DNA of 64,000 bases from Paenibacillus tengchongensis (GTDB lineage Bacteria > Bacillota > Bacilli > Paenibacillales > Paenibacillaceae), in the NCBI RefSeq assembly GCF_008973665.1, contig NZ_WACP01000008.1, positions 137,752-201,751 of the forward strand, written 5' to 3'. The translations under genes were made by a program, and so were the position numbers. Positions 34,818-44,010 of the stretch are shown piece by piece. Positions within the stretch are counted from its first letter, which is position 1. Each line of letters starts with the position of its first letter. The notes under the pieces were generated by a model. It was not told the DNA's origin. It was given only the letters and a program-made list of their open reading frames with translations, and did no database searches.

Positions 34818-34944
34818 AATTCACGTTCCTTTCTGTGATTTAGATCACTTATTCCTTCATTATATCAGAAAAGGATTGGCAATATATTGAACGGAGTTTG
34901 ACGATTAGGTATGTATCTGCCTTTTAGCGTATGCCATTATTGCA

Positions 34945-34976
34945 CATAATAAACCCGCCAGGCCACCCTGGCGGGT
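34945..34976 (-). terminator. Terminator after the GlsB-like gene
   Basis: ACCCGCCAGG (34953-34962) and CCTGGCGGGT (34967-34976) with a 4-nt loop. On the minus strand TTTATTAT follows. Confidence 0.82.
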
Positions 34977-35029
34977 CGGTGCGAATATACAAGCCTTGCT
35001 CCATCCGGTTCGTTCAAGTGCATAGCCGG

Positions 35030-35290
35030 TTAAGAACGGCTGCGTCCGCCGACGGAACGGAGAATCAGGCTTACGATAAAGATCAGCACAACGGCACCGA
35101 TCAGAGACGGGAATACATAGTAGTCACTGATTCTAGGTCCCCACTCGCCCAGCAGCAGGCCGCCGAGCCACGAGCCGAGAATACCGGCGATAATGTTACC
35201 GATAACTCCTCCCGGAATATCTCTGCCCATAATCAGTCCTGCCAACCAGCCAATGACACCGCCGACAATCAACATCCACAGAAAACTCAT
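35030..35290 (-). CDS. GlsB/YeaQ/YmgE-family stress membrane protein (86 aa)
   Basis: Three hydrophobic helices rich in Gly and Ile: LIVGGVIGWLAGLIMGRDIP, GVIGNIIAGILGSWLGGLLL and LIGAVVLIFIVSLIL. The GxGGxIGNIIAGxxG pattern is typical of the transglycosylase-associated/GlsB family, whose members rise under stress. AAGGAG precedes ATG 35290. Function unknown. Confidence 0.88.
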   Translation of the reverse strand: MSFLWMLIVGGVIGWLAGLIMGRDIPGGVIGNIIAGILGSWLGGLLLGEWGPRISDYYVFPSLIGAVVLIFIVSLILRSVGGRSRS

Positions 35291-35527
35291 GTTTCTTCAG
35301 CTCCTTTTTAGTGAGTAGTTAACTTCGATGGTTACTATTAACCTCATGCTGAACGTTTAAACCATGTGTAAAATTTTGCCGCTGTATGCTTTATCCGCCC
35401 CCTAAGTTTGCCCTTACCTGTGCTGTTTAATGCTTCTGCTGTGCCGGGTAAATAATCATGTTATAGTGGTAACAATGTAATGCTTAGGGTTGAGAATGCC
35501 GCTAATTTGCGAAAAGGAGCCGCTGCC

Positions 35528-36577
35528 ATGAAACAGCCTAATGAAGTATTATTCTATATTGGAACTTACAACGGTAAAGAGGAGGAAGCCATTCTGCTGG
35601 GTGCCCTGAACAAGGACACCGGGGAGATGAGGGTGCTGGACGGTACCCGCGGCATTGAAGCTCCTTCTTATCTGGCCCTGAGCCCTTCGGGGAGCATACT
35701 CTATGCGGTCAGCGAACAGGACGAAGGCGAGGTTCACGCCTTTGCCGTCGATGCTTCAAGCAAGGCGCTGCAGCCGCTCGGCGCAAGAGGTACGGACGGA
35801 GGAGCGCCCTGTTACGTATCTGTCAGCCCGCAGGGAGACTTCCTCTTCGTCGCCAACTATATGGGAGGAAACGTCAATGCCTTCCCGCTCCTCCCGGATG
35901 GGTCAATCGGTGAAATGTCGGCGCAAATCCGCCATGAGGGCACCGGCTTCCGGGAAGACCGCCAGGAAGCGCCGCATACCCATTCGGTCATGCCGGACAG
36001 CAGCGGCAGCCGGGTTCTGGTATGTGACCTTGGCCTGGACCAGGTCATCCTTTACCGGGTAGAGGACGGCAAGCTGGTCACCCACCGCGAGGTGAATTTG
36101 CCGCCGGGCTCGGGACCGCGCCATTTGGCGCCCCACCCTTCGGGCCAATGGCTCTATCTGATCAATGAGCTGAACAGCACGGTGACTGTCTTCGCGAATG
36201 ATGAACAGCAGGGCGACCTGCGGATCCTGCAGACGGTTAGCTCCTTGCCGGACCATTACGCCGCTGGCAGCGACGATACGGCGGCCGATATCCATGTCTC
36301 CCCCTGCGGACGGTTCCTCTATGTCTCCAACCGCGGGCATGACAGTATCGGGCTGTTCCATATTGACAGTAAGAGCGGCCTGATTGAGCCTGCGGACTGG
36401 GTAATTTCCGGCGGCCGCACACCGCGTAATTTCGCCATCATCGGCGGCATGCTGCTCGCCGCGAACCAGAACAGCGGCAATGTCGTCTCCTTCCGCATTG
36501 ACGGCGAGAGCGGCCGTCTGATTCCGACCGGCAATGAGCTGGCGGTATCCACGCCGGTCTGCTTGACGGCGCTTTAA
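35528..36577 (+). CDS. 6-phosphogluconolactonase-type beta-propeller (349 aa)
   Basis: Seven-bladed lactonase of the YkgB/Pgl type. It has FYIGTYNGKEEEAILLGALN and EAPSYLALSPSGSILYAVSE, then DGGAPCYVSVSPQGDFLFVA, with HTHSVMPDSSGSRVLVCDLG in the active-site blade. GRFLYVSNRGHDSIGLFHID comes near the C-terminus. AAAAGGAG sits 8 nt before ATG 35528. The family reaction is hydrolysis of 6-phosphogluconolactone, though some members act on other lactones. Confidence 0.88.
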   Translation: MKQPNEVLFYIGTYNGKEEEAILLGALNKDTGEMRVLDGTRGIEAPSYLALSPSGSILYAVSEQDEGEVHAFAVDASSKALQPLGARGTDGGAPCYVSVSPQGDFLFVANYMGGNVNAFPLLPDGSIGEMSAQIRHEGTGFREDRQEAPHTHSVMPDSSGSRVLVCDLGLDQVILYRVEDGKLVTHREVNLPPGSGPRHLAPHPSGQWLYLINELNSTVTVFANDEQQGDLRILQTVSSLPDHYAAGSDDTAADIHVSPCGRFLYVSNRGHDSIGLFHIDSKSGLIEPADWVISGGRTPRNFAIIGGMLLAANQNSGNVVSFRIDGESGRLIPTGNELAVSTPVCLTAL

Positions 36578-36610
36578 GATAAGCGAACCGCGGCTGTGCC
36601 GTGCTGAACA

Positions 36611-36657
36611 AAAGAGGCCTTTCCCGTAGCTGCTGCAGCTTATGGGAAAGGCCTTTC
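36611..36657. terminator. Bidirectional terminator between lactonase and hydrolase genes
   Basis: AGGCCTTTCCC (36615-36625) and GGGAAAGGCCT (36644-36654), with an inner palindrome AGCTGCTGCAGCT, between convergent genes. Confidence 0.8.
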
Positions 36658-36678
36658 GGTAGTGTATGAATGATCCGC

Positions 36679-39003
36679 TCAATCTGTGACAAAGCCATCA
36701 TGGTAGAAGCCGATGTCATCCAGCATGATTTTATCGCCGGTTCCCTCCAGGTAGAAGGAAACCTCGCGTATTTCGGCAGGGTCGAGCTCCGGCTCCTCTT
36801 CAAGGAAGAGCTCAAACGGCAGCTCATAGGTCTGGAAGACCGCCTCCGAAAGATCCCCGTATTTGCCGCCGCCAATCCGCTCCTCCAGCCACGGATGGAC
36901 TGTGAACCGGGTCTTGGGGAGCGGCAGGACCTCCATCACTTCCTCCAGCGGCAGGCGTGCGGATCGGTTGTCTGCATCGGTCAATTCCACCTCAATCTCC
37001 GGCGCAGGCGATATCTCCGTATCTTCGTCCGCAGCGCCCTCTGCGCCATCCTCCGTGGGTGGCCCCGGATCGGCCTGCGAATCATCTGCCGAAATTATAT
37101 TGTGGTTGGCCATGGAGAAGGCCAGACCTTCCGCATTCAGCTCCGCAATCTCGCCGGTAACCCGTTCATTGAGCTCAATGCTGTAGGAGGCCTCCTGTCC
37201 TTGCGCAGCGGTGCGCTCCAGCAGGATGCCGTAGGTCGCCTTGCTCTTGGCTTCCCGGTCTTTGGCGGTCTGCTCGACCCAGGTCACGCCTGCCGCATCG
37301 GCACTTCCGCCCGGTACGGTGCTGCGTGTGCGGTCTTCGTCATAGGCTGCAACCGGAATGAAGGACCCGCTCTGGTAACGGCTATAATAGGCGGTATCCG
37401 GCAGCCACTGTGCACCGCTGCGGTAATCGCGGAACAGCTCGCGGTATTCTTCGCGGCCGTGCAGTGTCGTCTCCAGGAATGCGGACACATATACCTTGGC
37501 AATTTGCCGCTGTTCAGCACCGTCCATAATCTGCGACCGGCTGAGAAACAGCCCGGCAGGCAGCGACTGGTCGTACAAGCCCCAGTCGGTGTTGAACTGG
37601 CTGTGATTGGCGCCCGCGATATACAGCGAGCTCTTGAAAGCATCCGACTCTTCTGAATAGGACGAGCGGATATATTGCCGGTCTCCGTAGAAGTCGTGCA
37701 CATCGCCGTCGCGCGCGCCCTGCAGCGTCAAATAATTGACATCCTTCAGCCGGGCCTGCTGCTCGCCGATCACCTTGTCGGTCGGAGCCAGCGCAAGGAC
37801 CGAGGTGATCTTGAAGCGCTGCACTGCCGCTAATACAGGATCATCCTTGAACCAGCGTGCGGCATCGGCCGCCATCGCCACGGCCTGGCCGCCCCGGCTG
37901 TGCCCGAGCAGTGCGGTGCGCGTGTAATCAACCTTGTTATAGAACGGTGTCCCCGGCTCCTCGGCAAAGGATGCGATCTGCTGCAGATGCTGCAGAATCA
38001 TCCAGGTGCGCACCTCGAAATCACTGTCCGGAATTCCCGACCAGGCTGAGTAATTCAGGAAGTTCTCATCGAGCGAAACGGCAATGAACCCGCGGCTGGC
38101 GAGCAGCTCACCGAGGTACGCATAGCCGGCGTCGGAGTAATCCTCCATCATGTGATTGCCGTGGACCATAAGCACAAGCGGGTAGGGGCCTTCGCCGTCC
38201 GGCATCCAGACGCGGGCATTCAGCGGCAGCGAGCCGGCGTCGAAGCCCCAGAACAGCGTGCGGAGCTTGGGCCAGTTCGAGATATAACCGGAAGCGTCGA
38301 CGGACCGGGAGATCAGGTCCGCGTCCCCGCCATATTCCTTGCGGTGCAAATCCTTGCCGCTGGCATAGGTGAAATCATGATAGCTGTAGCTTCCCGGCTC
38401 GGCGGGGCTGCCGGCGGCAACAGGCGGGACTTCCTCCGCCGAGGCCTGCACCGGCGCCGGAGCGGCACCGCTGTGTCCGCTGCCGGGGATGACCAGCGGA
38501 ATGAGCAGGGCGGCGGCCGCGAGCAGCACCCCGCTGGCATACCGCCCGGTGCGGAGCAGCCCCAGGGCCAGCCCGCCGAGTCCGCCGAGCAGCGCCGTGA
38601 GGGCGGCGACGGCAACCGCCGCTTCCAGCTCGAAATCAGCAAAATACAAAATGAGCGTAACAAAGCCGAATACGCTCAGCAGTGCGCCCGTGAACAGCCG
38701 CGGAATGCGCAGCCCGGTTAGGGCCAGCAGCAGAGCGATGATATTGCCGGAGAGCGCCAGCACCAGTGTTCCGGCTGTAGTGGCCAGCAGCAGATCGGCT
38801 GCGGTGCCGAGCCCTGTCGGAATGCCGAGAACGGCGGCCGCGAACGCGAGGAAGCAGATGATCCACGGCCCGGCCAGCGCTGTCCGCCAGAGCAGTGTAT
38901 CGTACCGGTATGTTTCCAGGAGGCGCTTCACCGCGCCGTGAAATATACGGATATGAAGCCGCGGACGCCGCGGCTCGGGTATCAGCTCTAAATCCATCCC
39001 CAT
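36679..39003 (-). CDS. Large membrane-anchored alpha/beta hydrolase (774 aa)
   Basis: The N-terminal 180 residues contain about five membrane helices (from LLWRTALAGPWIICFLAFAA to VLLAAAALLIPLVIPG). A dienelactone-hydrolase/chlorophyllase-like domain follows. The oxyanion segment is YPLVLMVHGNHMM, the nucleophile Ser is in TALLGHSRGGQAVAMAADAA (GHSRGG), and a His is in SLYIAGANHSQFNTDW. The last 250 residues form a beta-rich region. It begins at SKATYGILLERTAAQGQEAS and ends with TGDKIMLDDIGFY, a jelly-roll-like strand pattern. This three-part layout is unusual. The active site probably faces the outside, acting on esters or polyesters, but no substrate can be named. Confidence 0.75.
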   Translation of the reverse strand: MGMDLELIPEPRRPRLHIRIFHGAVKRLLETYRYDTLLWRTALAGPWIICFLAFAAAVLGIPTGLGTAADLLLATTAGTLVLALSGNIIALLLALTGLRIPRLFTGALLSVFGFVTLILYFADFELEAAVAVAALTALLGGLGGLALGLLRTGRYASGVLLAAAALLIPLVIPGSGHSGAAPAPVQASAEEVPPVAAGSPAEPGSYSYHDFTYASGKDLHRKEYGGDADLISRSVDASGYISNWPKLRTLFWGFDAGSLPLNARVWMPDGEGPYPLVLMVHGNHMMEDYSDAGYAYLGELLASRGFIAVSLDENFLNYSAWSGIPDSDFEVRTWMILQHLQQIASFAEEPGTPFYNKVDYTRTALLGHSRGGQAVAMAADAARWFKDDPVLAAVQRFKITSVLALAPTDKVIGEQQARLKDVNYLTLQGARDGDVHDFYGDRQYIRSSYSEESDAFKSSLYIAGANHSQFNTDWGLYDQSLPAGLFLSRSQIMDGAEQRQIAKVYVSAFLETTLHGREEYRELFRDYRSGAQWLPDTAYYSRYQSGSFIPVAAYDEDRTRSTVPGGSADAAGVTWVEQTAKDREAKSKATYGILLERTAAQGQEASYSIELNERVTGEIAELNAEGLAFSMANHNIISADDSQADPGPPTEDGAEGAADEDTEISPAPEIEVELTDADNRSARLPLEEVMEVLPLPKTRFTVHPWLEERIGGGKYGDLSEAVFQTYELPFELFLEEEPELDPAEIREVSFYLEGTGDKIMLDDIGFYHDGFVTD

Positions 39004-39166
39004 AGTTGATTGTCACCCTGCTAATTAAGAATTTCTATTAGTCTATTAGATGTAGCAATAATATTACTTTATCACAGGGAGAACAAGTGGTTCTTGGAGG
39101 AACAGGCTCCACTTGCTGCCGGAAGCCGGGCCGGAAGGGAATTACCGTTTCCTTGAAAAAAAAGGT

Positions 39167-39222
39167 TTGACATGAGCGGAAGCGTTCAGTATTATGATTG
39201 CATAACCTACTAAGTCGGTAGG
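39167..39222 (+). promoter_or_regulatory. Strong promoter and inverted repeat of the sulfate operon
   Basis: TTGACA (39167-39172), an exact 17-bp spacer, TATTAT (39190-39195). The inverted repeat CCTACTAAGTCGGTAGG (39206-39222; arms CCTAC/GTAGG) lies at the expected start of transcription. Its position suggests repression by a sulfur-responsive regulator such as a CymR/Rrf2-type protein; this is inference from context only. Confidence 0.75.
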
Positions 39223-39253
39223 AATAATCGAATAAGTTGTTCTTACCGTACAG

Positions 39254-39339
39254 ACGGAGGAACGCCTGCTTCAGGCTCGCAGACACGTGTCAATGGGACC
39301 GGTTTGACCTGCCACAAGTGGGCTTCCTCCGTTCTTTTT
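39254..39339 (+). promoter_or_regulatory. Structured leader ending in a terminator, upstream of sulfate operon
   Basis: ACGGAGGAA (39254-39262) and TTCCTCCGT (39324-39332) form a 9-bp closing stem followed by TCTTTTTTT. Inside are smaller hairpins: GCCTG/CAGGC (39264-39276), GACAC/GTGTC (39282-39291) and CCAC/GTGG (39312-39321). The transcript from 39202 must cross this stem to reach sbp at 39430. A multi-branched element whose outer helix is the terminator is what an attenuator or riboswitch would look like. It lacks S-box and T-box motifs, so the effector is unknown. Confidence 0.6.
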
Positions 39340-39429
39340 TTGCTCAAAACGAGAGATTTAAACGAGGGGATTCTCCGATTTATCAGAAGACTACAAACTA
39401 ATTAAAAGAAAACAGGGGGAGTGGCGGAC

Positions 39430-40545
39430 ATGAAGAAGGGGATCAAGAAGGGGCTTGTTGCCGGTCTGACATTAATTTTGACAGCAGGGCTTACGGCTTG
39501 CGGCAATAGTAATAACGCGGGCAACAACGCAAGTGGGGCTACCAATACTCCTGCAAGCGGCAATGCTGCAGCGGCTACAGCGGAGCCGACAAAGGCGGCG
39601 GCGAAGGACCCGGTAGAGTTGCTTAATGTATCCTATGACCCGACGCGCGAGCTGTATGAGAGCTATAACAAGGCCTTTTCGGCCTACTGGAAGCAGGAGA
39701 CCGGCCAGGAAGTGACCATCAAGCAGTCGCACGGCGGTTCGGGTGCGCAAAGCCGCGCCGTGCTGGACGGCCTTGAGGCGGATGTGGTGACGCTGGCGCT
39801 TGGCTATGACATCGACGCCCTGCAGGAGAAAGGCCTTATTAACGAAGGCTGGGCAAGTAAGTTTGACCTCAACAGCTCGCCGTACACCTCGACCATCGTG
39901 TTCCTGGTCCGCAAGGGCAACCCGAAGGGGATCAAGGACTGGCCGGATTTGCTCAAGGAAGGCGTTGAAGTCATTACGCCGAATCCGAAGACATCGGGCG
40001 GGGCGCGCTGGAACTATCTGGCGGCCTGGGGTTATGCCCTGGACCATAACAACAACGACGAAGCCAAAGCGCAGGAATTCGTCCAGGAGCTGTTCAAGCA
40101 TGTTCCGGTGCTGGATACCGGTGCCCGCGGCGCTACAACGACCTTTGTGGAGCGCGGAATCGGCGATGTGCTGCTGGCCTGGGAGAATGAAGCGTACCTC
40201 TCCATCAAGGAGCTTGGCCCGGATAAATTCGAAATCATCAATCCTTCAGAGAGCATTCTGGCCGAACCGCCGGTAGCCGTAGTCGATAAGACGGTCGACA
40301 AACGCGATACCCGGGAAGTGGCTGAAGCCTATCTGAACTATCTGTACAGTGAGGAAGGCCAGAAGATCGCCGCCGAGAACTATTACCGCCCTACACTCGA
40401 AAGCGTGAAAGAGCAGTTTAAGGACCAGTTCCCGGAGATCAAGCTGTTCACGCTGGCCGATAAATTCGGCACCTGGAAAGAAACCCAGGAGAAGCATTTT
40501 AATGACGGCGGCATCTTCGATCAGATTTACGTTCCAGGCAGCTGA
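39430..40545 (+). CDS. sbp: Sulfate-binding lipoprotein of the sulfate/thiosulfate ABC importer (371 aa)
   Basis: The lipoprotein signal is [14 protein letters not shown] (lipobox LTAC), then an Ala/Thr-rich linker. Sulfate-binding family motifs include [40 protein letters not shown] and [23 protein letters not shown] 39430 is preferred over the upstream in-frame GTG because GGGGGAG sits 8 nt before it. It is first in the operon with cysT and cysW. Confidence 0.93.
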   Translation: MKKGIKKGLVAGLTLILTAGLTACGNSNNAGNNASGATNTPASGNAAAATAEPTKAAAKDPVELLNVSYDPTRELYESYNKAFSAYWKQETGQEVTIKQSHGGSGAQSRAVLDGLEADVVTLALGYDIDALQEKGLINEGWASKFDLNSSPYTSTIVFLVRKGNPKGIKDWPDLLKEGVEVITPNPKTSGGARWNYLAAWGYALDHNNNDEAKAQEFVQELFKHVPVLDTGARGATTTFVERGIGDVLLAWENEAYLSIKELGPDKFEIINPSESILAEPPVAVVDKTVDKRDTREVAEAYLNYLYSEEGQKIAAENYYRPTLESVKEQFKDQFPEIKLFTLADKFGTWKETQEKHFNDGGIFDQIYVPGS

Positions 40546-40663
40546 TCCTGCCTAAGACTGCGGCCGCCGGACCGGAGGATTTCAGGGTCCGGCGGCCGGG
40601 TACGGTTGTCATGCAAGGCGCTGATCGGCGCATAAGCCGAAGGCAGGAAAGGAGATTTGGCAA

Positions 40664-41509
40664 ATGAGTGCTCCCACTACGGCTGCGCGCGTGTCCCGGC
40701 GCAGGGTACTGCCCGGCTTTGGGCTGACCATGGGCTACAGCGTGCTTTACTTGAGCCTGGTTGTGCTGCTACCGCTCTCGGCTCTGCTGTTCAACTCGAC
40801 AGGGCTCAGCTGGGACAAATTCTGGAGTGTGGCCACAGACCCGCGTGTCCTGGCCTCTTACCGTGTCAGTCTGGGCACTGCCGCTGCGGCCGCCCTTGTC
40901 GACAGTTTCCTGGGCCTGCTTCTGGCCTGGGTTCTGGTGCGTTATGACTTCCCGGGCAAAAGATTGTTCGACGCCTTGATCGATCTGCCGTTTGCGCTGC
41001 CGACTGCAGTGGCCGGCGTCTCGCTGACGGCGCTCTATTCCCAGAACGGCTGGATCGGTTCGCTGCTGGAGCCGCTTGGCCTGAAGGTGGCGTTTACGCC
41101 GCTGGGCATCACGCTGGCGCTGATGTTTATCGGGATTCCCTTTGTCGTCCGGACCGTCCAGCCGGTGCTGGAGGATTTGGACCGGGATATGGAGGAGGCT
41201 GCAGCCACACTGGGCGCCGGCCGCTGGCGGGCGTTCCGTACAGTTGTGCTGCCGGAGCTGTTCCCGCCGCTCCTGACCGGCTTCGCCCTCGCCTTTGCGC
41301 GTGGAATCGGCGAATACGGCTCTGTCGTATTCATCTCCGGCAATATGCCGATGCGCACGGAGATTGCGCCGCTGCTCATCATGTCCAAGCTGGAGCAGTA
41401 TGACTACGCGGGAGCTACGGCTGTGGCATTGCTGCTGCTGCTGCTCTCCTTCCTGATGCTGCTGGTGATCAATACGCTGCAGCGTTGGGTCCATAAATCA
41501 GCGAAATAA
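40664..41509 (+). CDS. cysT: Sulfate ABC transporter permease CysT (281 aa)
   Basis: Six membrane helices. [17 protein letters not shown] and the EAA loop [20 protein letters not shown], followed by [20 protein letters not shown] and [14 protein letters not shown], are conserved in CysT. AAAGGAG lies 8 nt before ATG 40664. It pairs with CysW. Confidence 0.93.
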   Translation: MSAPTTAARVSRRRVLPGFGLTMGYSVLYLSLVVLLPLSALLFNSTGLSWDKFWSVATDPRVLASYRVSLGTAAAAALVDSFLGLLLAWVLVRYDFPGKRLFDALIDLPFALPTAVAGVSLTALYSQNGWIGSLLEPLGLKVAFTPLGITLALMFIGIPFVVRTVQPVLEDLDRDMEEAAATLGAGRWRAFRTVVLPELFPPLLTGFALAFARGIGEYGSVVFISGNMPMRTEIAPLLIMSKLEQYDYAGATAVALLLLLLSFLMLLVINTLQRWVHKSAK

Positions 41510-41548
41510 GCTGGGTTCGCCACGAGTATACGTGAAGGAGGAATAATA

Positions 41549-42412
41549 ATGGCCGGTACTGTCCCGATGTATGCTTCCGGGCCGAAGACAACAGCCTCCT
41601 CGCCGGCAACGAATGAATCGCCGGCGGTGAAATGGGTGCTGATATGCGCTGCCGGGCTGGTGCTGCTGTGGCTGATCGCCCTGCCGCTGATCGTCGTGCT
41701 GACGGAAGCGCTGAAGCGGGGCTGGGAGGTGTACTGGGCAGCCTTGAGCGACCCTGACGCCGCTGCGGCGCTGCGGCTTACCTTGCTGGTGGCGGCGATT
41801 ACCGTACCGCTGAACACCGTGTTCGGTGTGGTTGCCGCCTGGGCCGTGACGAAGTTCCGCTTCCGCGGCAAAGGCTTCCTGGTGACCCTGATTGATCTGC
41901 CCTTTGCAGTCTCGCCGGTCATCGGCGGGCTGATCTTTGTGCTGGTATTCGGCTCGCACGGCTGGTTCGGGCCTTGGCTCAGCGAGCATGACATCAAGAT
42001 TATATTCGCTCTGCCGGGGATTGTCCTGGCGACGCTGTTCATCACGTTTCCCTTTGTCGCCCGTGAGCTGATTCCGCTGATGGAGGATCAGGGCACGCAG
42101 GAGGAAGAGGCGGCGATTACGCTTGGTGCGCGCGGCTGGCAGATCTTCTTCAGAGTCACGCTGCCCAATATTAAGTGGGGTCTGCTGTACGGAATTATTT
42201 TGTGTAATGCGCGGGCGATGGGCGAGTTCGGGGCGGTATCGGTCGTCTCCGGGCATATTCGCGGAAAAACCAATACTTTGCCGCTGCATGTCGAGATTTT
42301 ATACAACGAATACCAATTCTCGGCGTCGTTCGCCGTTGCGTCGTTACTGCTCCTGCTTGCGCTTGCGACCATGCTGATTAAGGGCTGGCTGCTGCGTAAA
42401 AATGCGCATTGA
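41549..42412 (+). CDS. cysW: Sulfate ABC transporter permease CysW (287 aa)
   Basis: Six membrane helices. DLPFAVSPVIGGLIFVLVFG and the EAA loop EEEAAITLGARGWQIFFRVT are typical, with NARAMGEFGAVSVVSGHIRG and NTLPLHVEILYNEYQF, the CysW C-terminal signature. GGAGG precedes ATG 41549. No CysA ATPase follows; the next gene is yezD-like. Confidence 0.94.
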   Translation: MAGTVPMYASGPKTTASSPATNESPAVKWVLICAAGLVLLWLIALPLIVVLTEALKRGWEVYWAALSDPDAAAALRLTLLVAAITVPLNTVFGVVAAWAVTKFRFRGKGFLVTLIDLPFAVSPVIGGLIFVLVFGSHGWFGPWLSEHDIKIIFALPGIVLATLFITFPFVARELIPLMEDQGTQEEEAAITLGARGWQIFFRVTLPNIKWGLLYGIILCNARAMGEFGAVSVVSGHIRGKTNTLPLHVEILYNEYQFSASFAVASLLLLLALATMLIKGWLLRKNAH

Positions 42413-42512
42413 CAGCCAGAAAAGTTCATGCTAAGTTAAATCCACAGTATACAAGTTGGTAATGACGGGATTAGAGCGCGGATGACCTATCCGGGGAAAG
42501 GGAGGCTGGAAA

Positions 42513-42737
42513 ATGGCTAAACCACTGAAAGTGGATGAGGTATGGCTTGCACGGATTGCCGGACTTCTGGATGACATGGAATTCGGTTCCCTGCATATTG
42601 TGGTGCATGAAGGGCAGATCGTACAAATGGAGCGTACGGAACGCAAGCGGTTTGAGAACAACGCCGCGAATGCGCGTCCAAGTGGCAGCGAAGCCGGAAC
42701 CCGGCGTGCCAGCAACCGTTCGGTGGGAAGAGGGTAA
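42513..42737 (+). CDS. YezD-family (DUF2292) small protein (74 aa)
   Basis: The core ARIAGLLDDMEFGSLHIVVH, then EGQIVQMERTERKRF, is the YezD/DUF2292 motif. This family often accompanies sulfur-assimilation genes, which fits its place after cysW. GGGAGG precedes ATG 42513. The family role is unknown; the position suggests a link with sulfate uptake. Confidence 0.85.
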   Translation: MAKPLKVDEVWLARIAGLLDDMEFGSLHIVVHEGQIVQMERTERKRFENNAANARPSGSEAGTRRASNRSVGRG

Positions 42738-42786
42738 CAACCCCGGCCATTATACATCCTATCCTGTACAGCAGGCTGAAAATGAC

Positions 42787-42814
42787 AAAGACCTTCATCG
42801 CTGAAGGTCTTTTT
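42787..42814 (+). terminator. Terminator of the sulfate operon
   Basis: AAAGACCTTCA-TCGC-TGAAGGTCTTT followed by TT; a 10-11-bp stem with a T-run in the plus direction. Confidence 0.87.
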
Positions 42815-42826
42815 GCCATGCTTATA

Positions 42827-43135
42827 TTAGTAGCGCGGTGTCCGGCGGGACCGGGAAATCCCTTCGAACAGCAGCACGACTGCGGTGACGGCATGCATGA
42901 ACCAGCCGACGAACGGGATCCACCCCACTATTGAAGTGAGGATGCCGAGCAGATTGCCGGCAATAGGGCCGCGCTCTCTATACAGCACGATGACGGCCAC
43001 GGTATGCACAATGAATGCGAGTACCAGCGGTGTCCAGCCAAAGGAGATGATGAAGGTTCCGCCGATGATCGGCAGTGCCATGAAAGCCTCTCCCAGAAAA
43101 GTAACCCATTTTAACAGTTTGCCGAGTGAAGACAT
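42827..43135 (-). CDS. Small membrane protein, unknown function (102 aa)
   Basis: Three to four hydrophobic segments: VTFLGEAFMALPIIGGTFII, LVLAFIVHTVAVIVLY and LLGILTSIVGWIPFVGWFMH with AVTAVVLLFEG. The C-terminus is basic (SRSRRTPRY). ATG 43135 follows GGGTGG. It resembles small Bacilli membrane proteins of unknown role, and I cannot name a family. Confidence 0.75.
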   Translation of the reverse strand: MSSLGKLLKWVTFLGEAFMALPIIGGTFIISFGWTPLVLAFIVHTVAVIVLYRERGPIAGNLLGILTSIVGWIPFVGWFMHAVTAVVLLFEGISRSRRTPRY

Positions 43136-43386
43136 AGTAGTCCACCCATCCTTTCCGTACATGTGTAGTTTTGTTTATGATTGCTCGTTATCCGGCCATT
43201 TAGCTGGGAATGAATTGCGGGTTTGCCTGTGGATATATACTGCTATACGCGGCGGGGGTTATTATGTTTCATCTTCTCCGCGTCTGCCGCAGCAGGCTTG
43301 CCCCCGGACGGGCGCGTCGTATATAGTTGAAACGTATGAGGCGCCTGGTTGCGGCGCTGATTCTCGATAAGAAACGGGGAAAATAA

Positions 43387-43800
43387 ATGGAGACAACGTC
43401 CAGACTGGAAATCCGCCATGAATGTCCGTCTGTTGAACAATATTTGAGCCTGCGGCGAGAAGCCGGGCTGAGTCCAATGAGTGCAGCGGGTGCAGAAACC
43501 GGGCTGCCGCGCTCCTGCTTTGCGGTTACGCTGGTTGAGGACGGGGACCTTGTAGGGATGGGGCGGGTCGTCGGGGACGGCGGCTGTTTCTTTCAGGTTA
43601 CCGATATCGCGGTTAAGCCTTCCTGCCAGGGGCGGGGGCTTGGCAAGACGATTATGCGGGAGATTAAAGGCTACCTGGATACGCTGCCGTCTGAGACCTA
43701 TGTCAGCCTGATTGCCGATGGCGAGGCGGCGCGGCTGTATGCGCAGTATGGTTTTGCGCCGGTGATGCCGATGTCGCAGGGGATGTTTCTGAAGCGGTAG
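43387..43800 (+). CDS. GNAT-family N-acetyltransferase (137 aa)
   Basis: Acetyl-CoA-binding motif A is VTDIAVKPSCQGRGLGKTIM (Q/R-x-x-G-x-G), preceded by LVGMGRVVGDGGCFFQ. Motif B is the GEAARLYAQYGFAPV segment. The length fits. ATG 43387 has GGGGAAA upstream. Substrate unknown. Confidence 0.92.
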   Translation: METTSRLEIRHECPSVEQYLSLRREAGLSPMSAAGAETGLPRSCFAVTLVEDGDLVGMGRVVGDGGCFFQVTDIAVKPSCQGRGLGKTIMREIKGYLDTLPSETYVSLIADGEAARLYAQYGFAPVMPMSQGMFLKR

Positions 43801-44010
43801 GCTGCAGTACACCATATCCGGGAATGTTGCATGGAGACATCGGCATCCGGATGATAATTCAATACCGGCATAACTACCGCCCCGCGCCGCTGGGGCTTTT
43901 CGCGGTGGATCGATTCCGGCACCCGGGAAGTTCTGCCGGGCGGTTTCAGATGGCCGGCTTGGGATAAATTAGTGGTAAGCGCCCTAAGGGCAGGAAAGCG
44001 AGGAGTATAT

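Noticed and set aside
35338..35362. Sigma-B-like promoter (GTTTAA, 13 bp, GGTTAA) upstream of the GlsB-like gene
   Set aside because: The -10 half fits only in part, and sigma-B is uncertain in this kind of organism.
39254..39339. S-box (SAM) or T-box in the sulfate leader
   Set aside because: The SAM-I core and the T-box antiterminator motif (AGGGUGGNACCGCG-like) are absent; only a terminator-like closing stem is clear.
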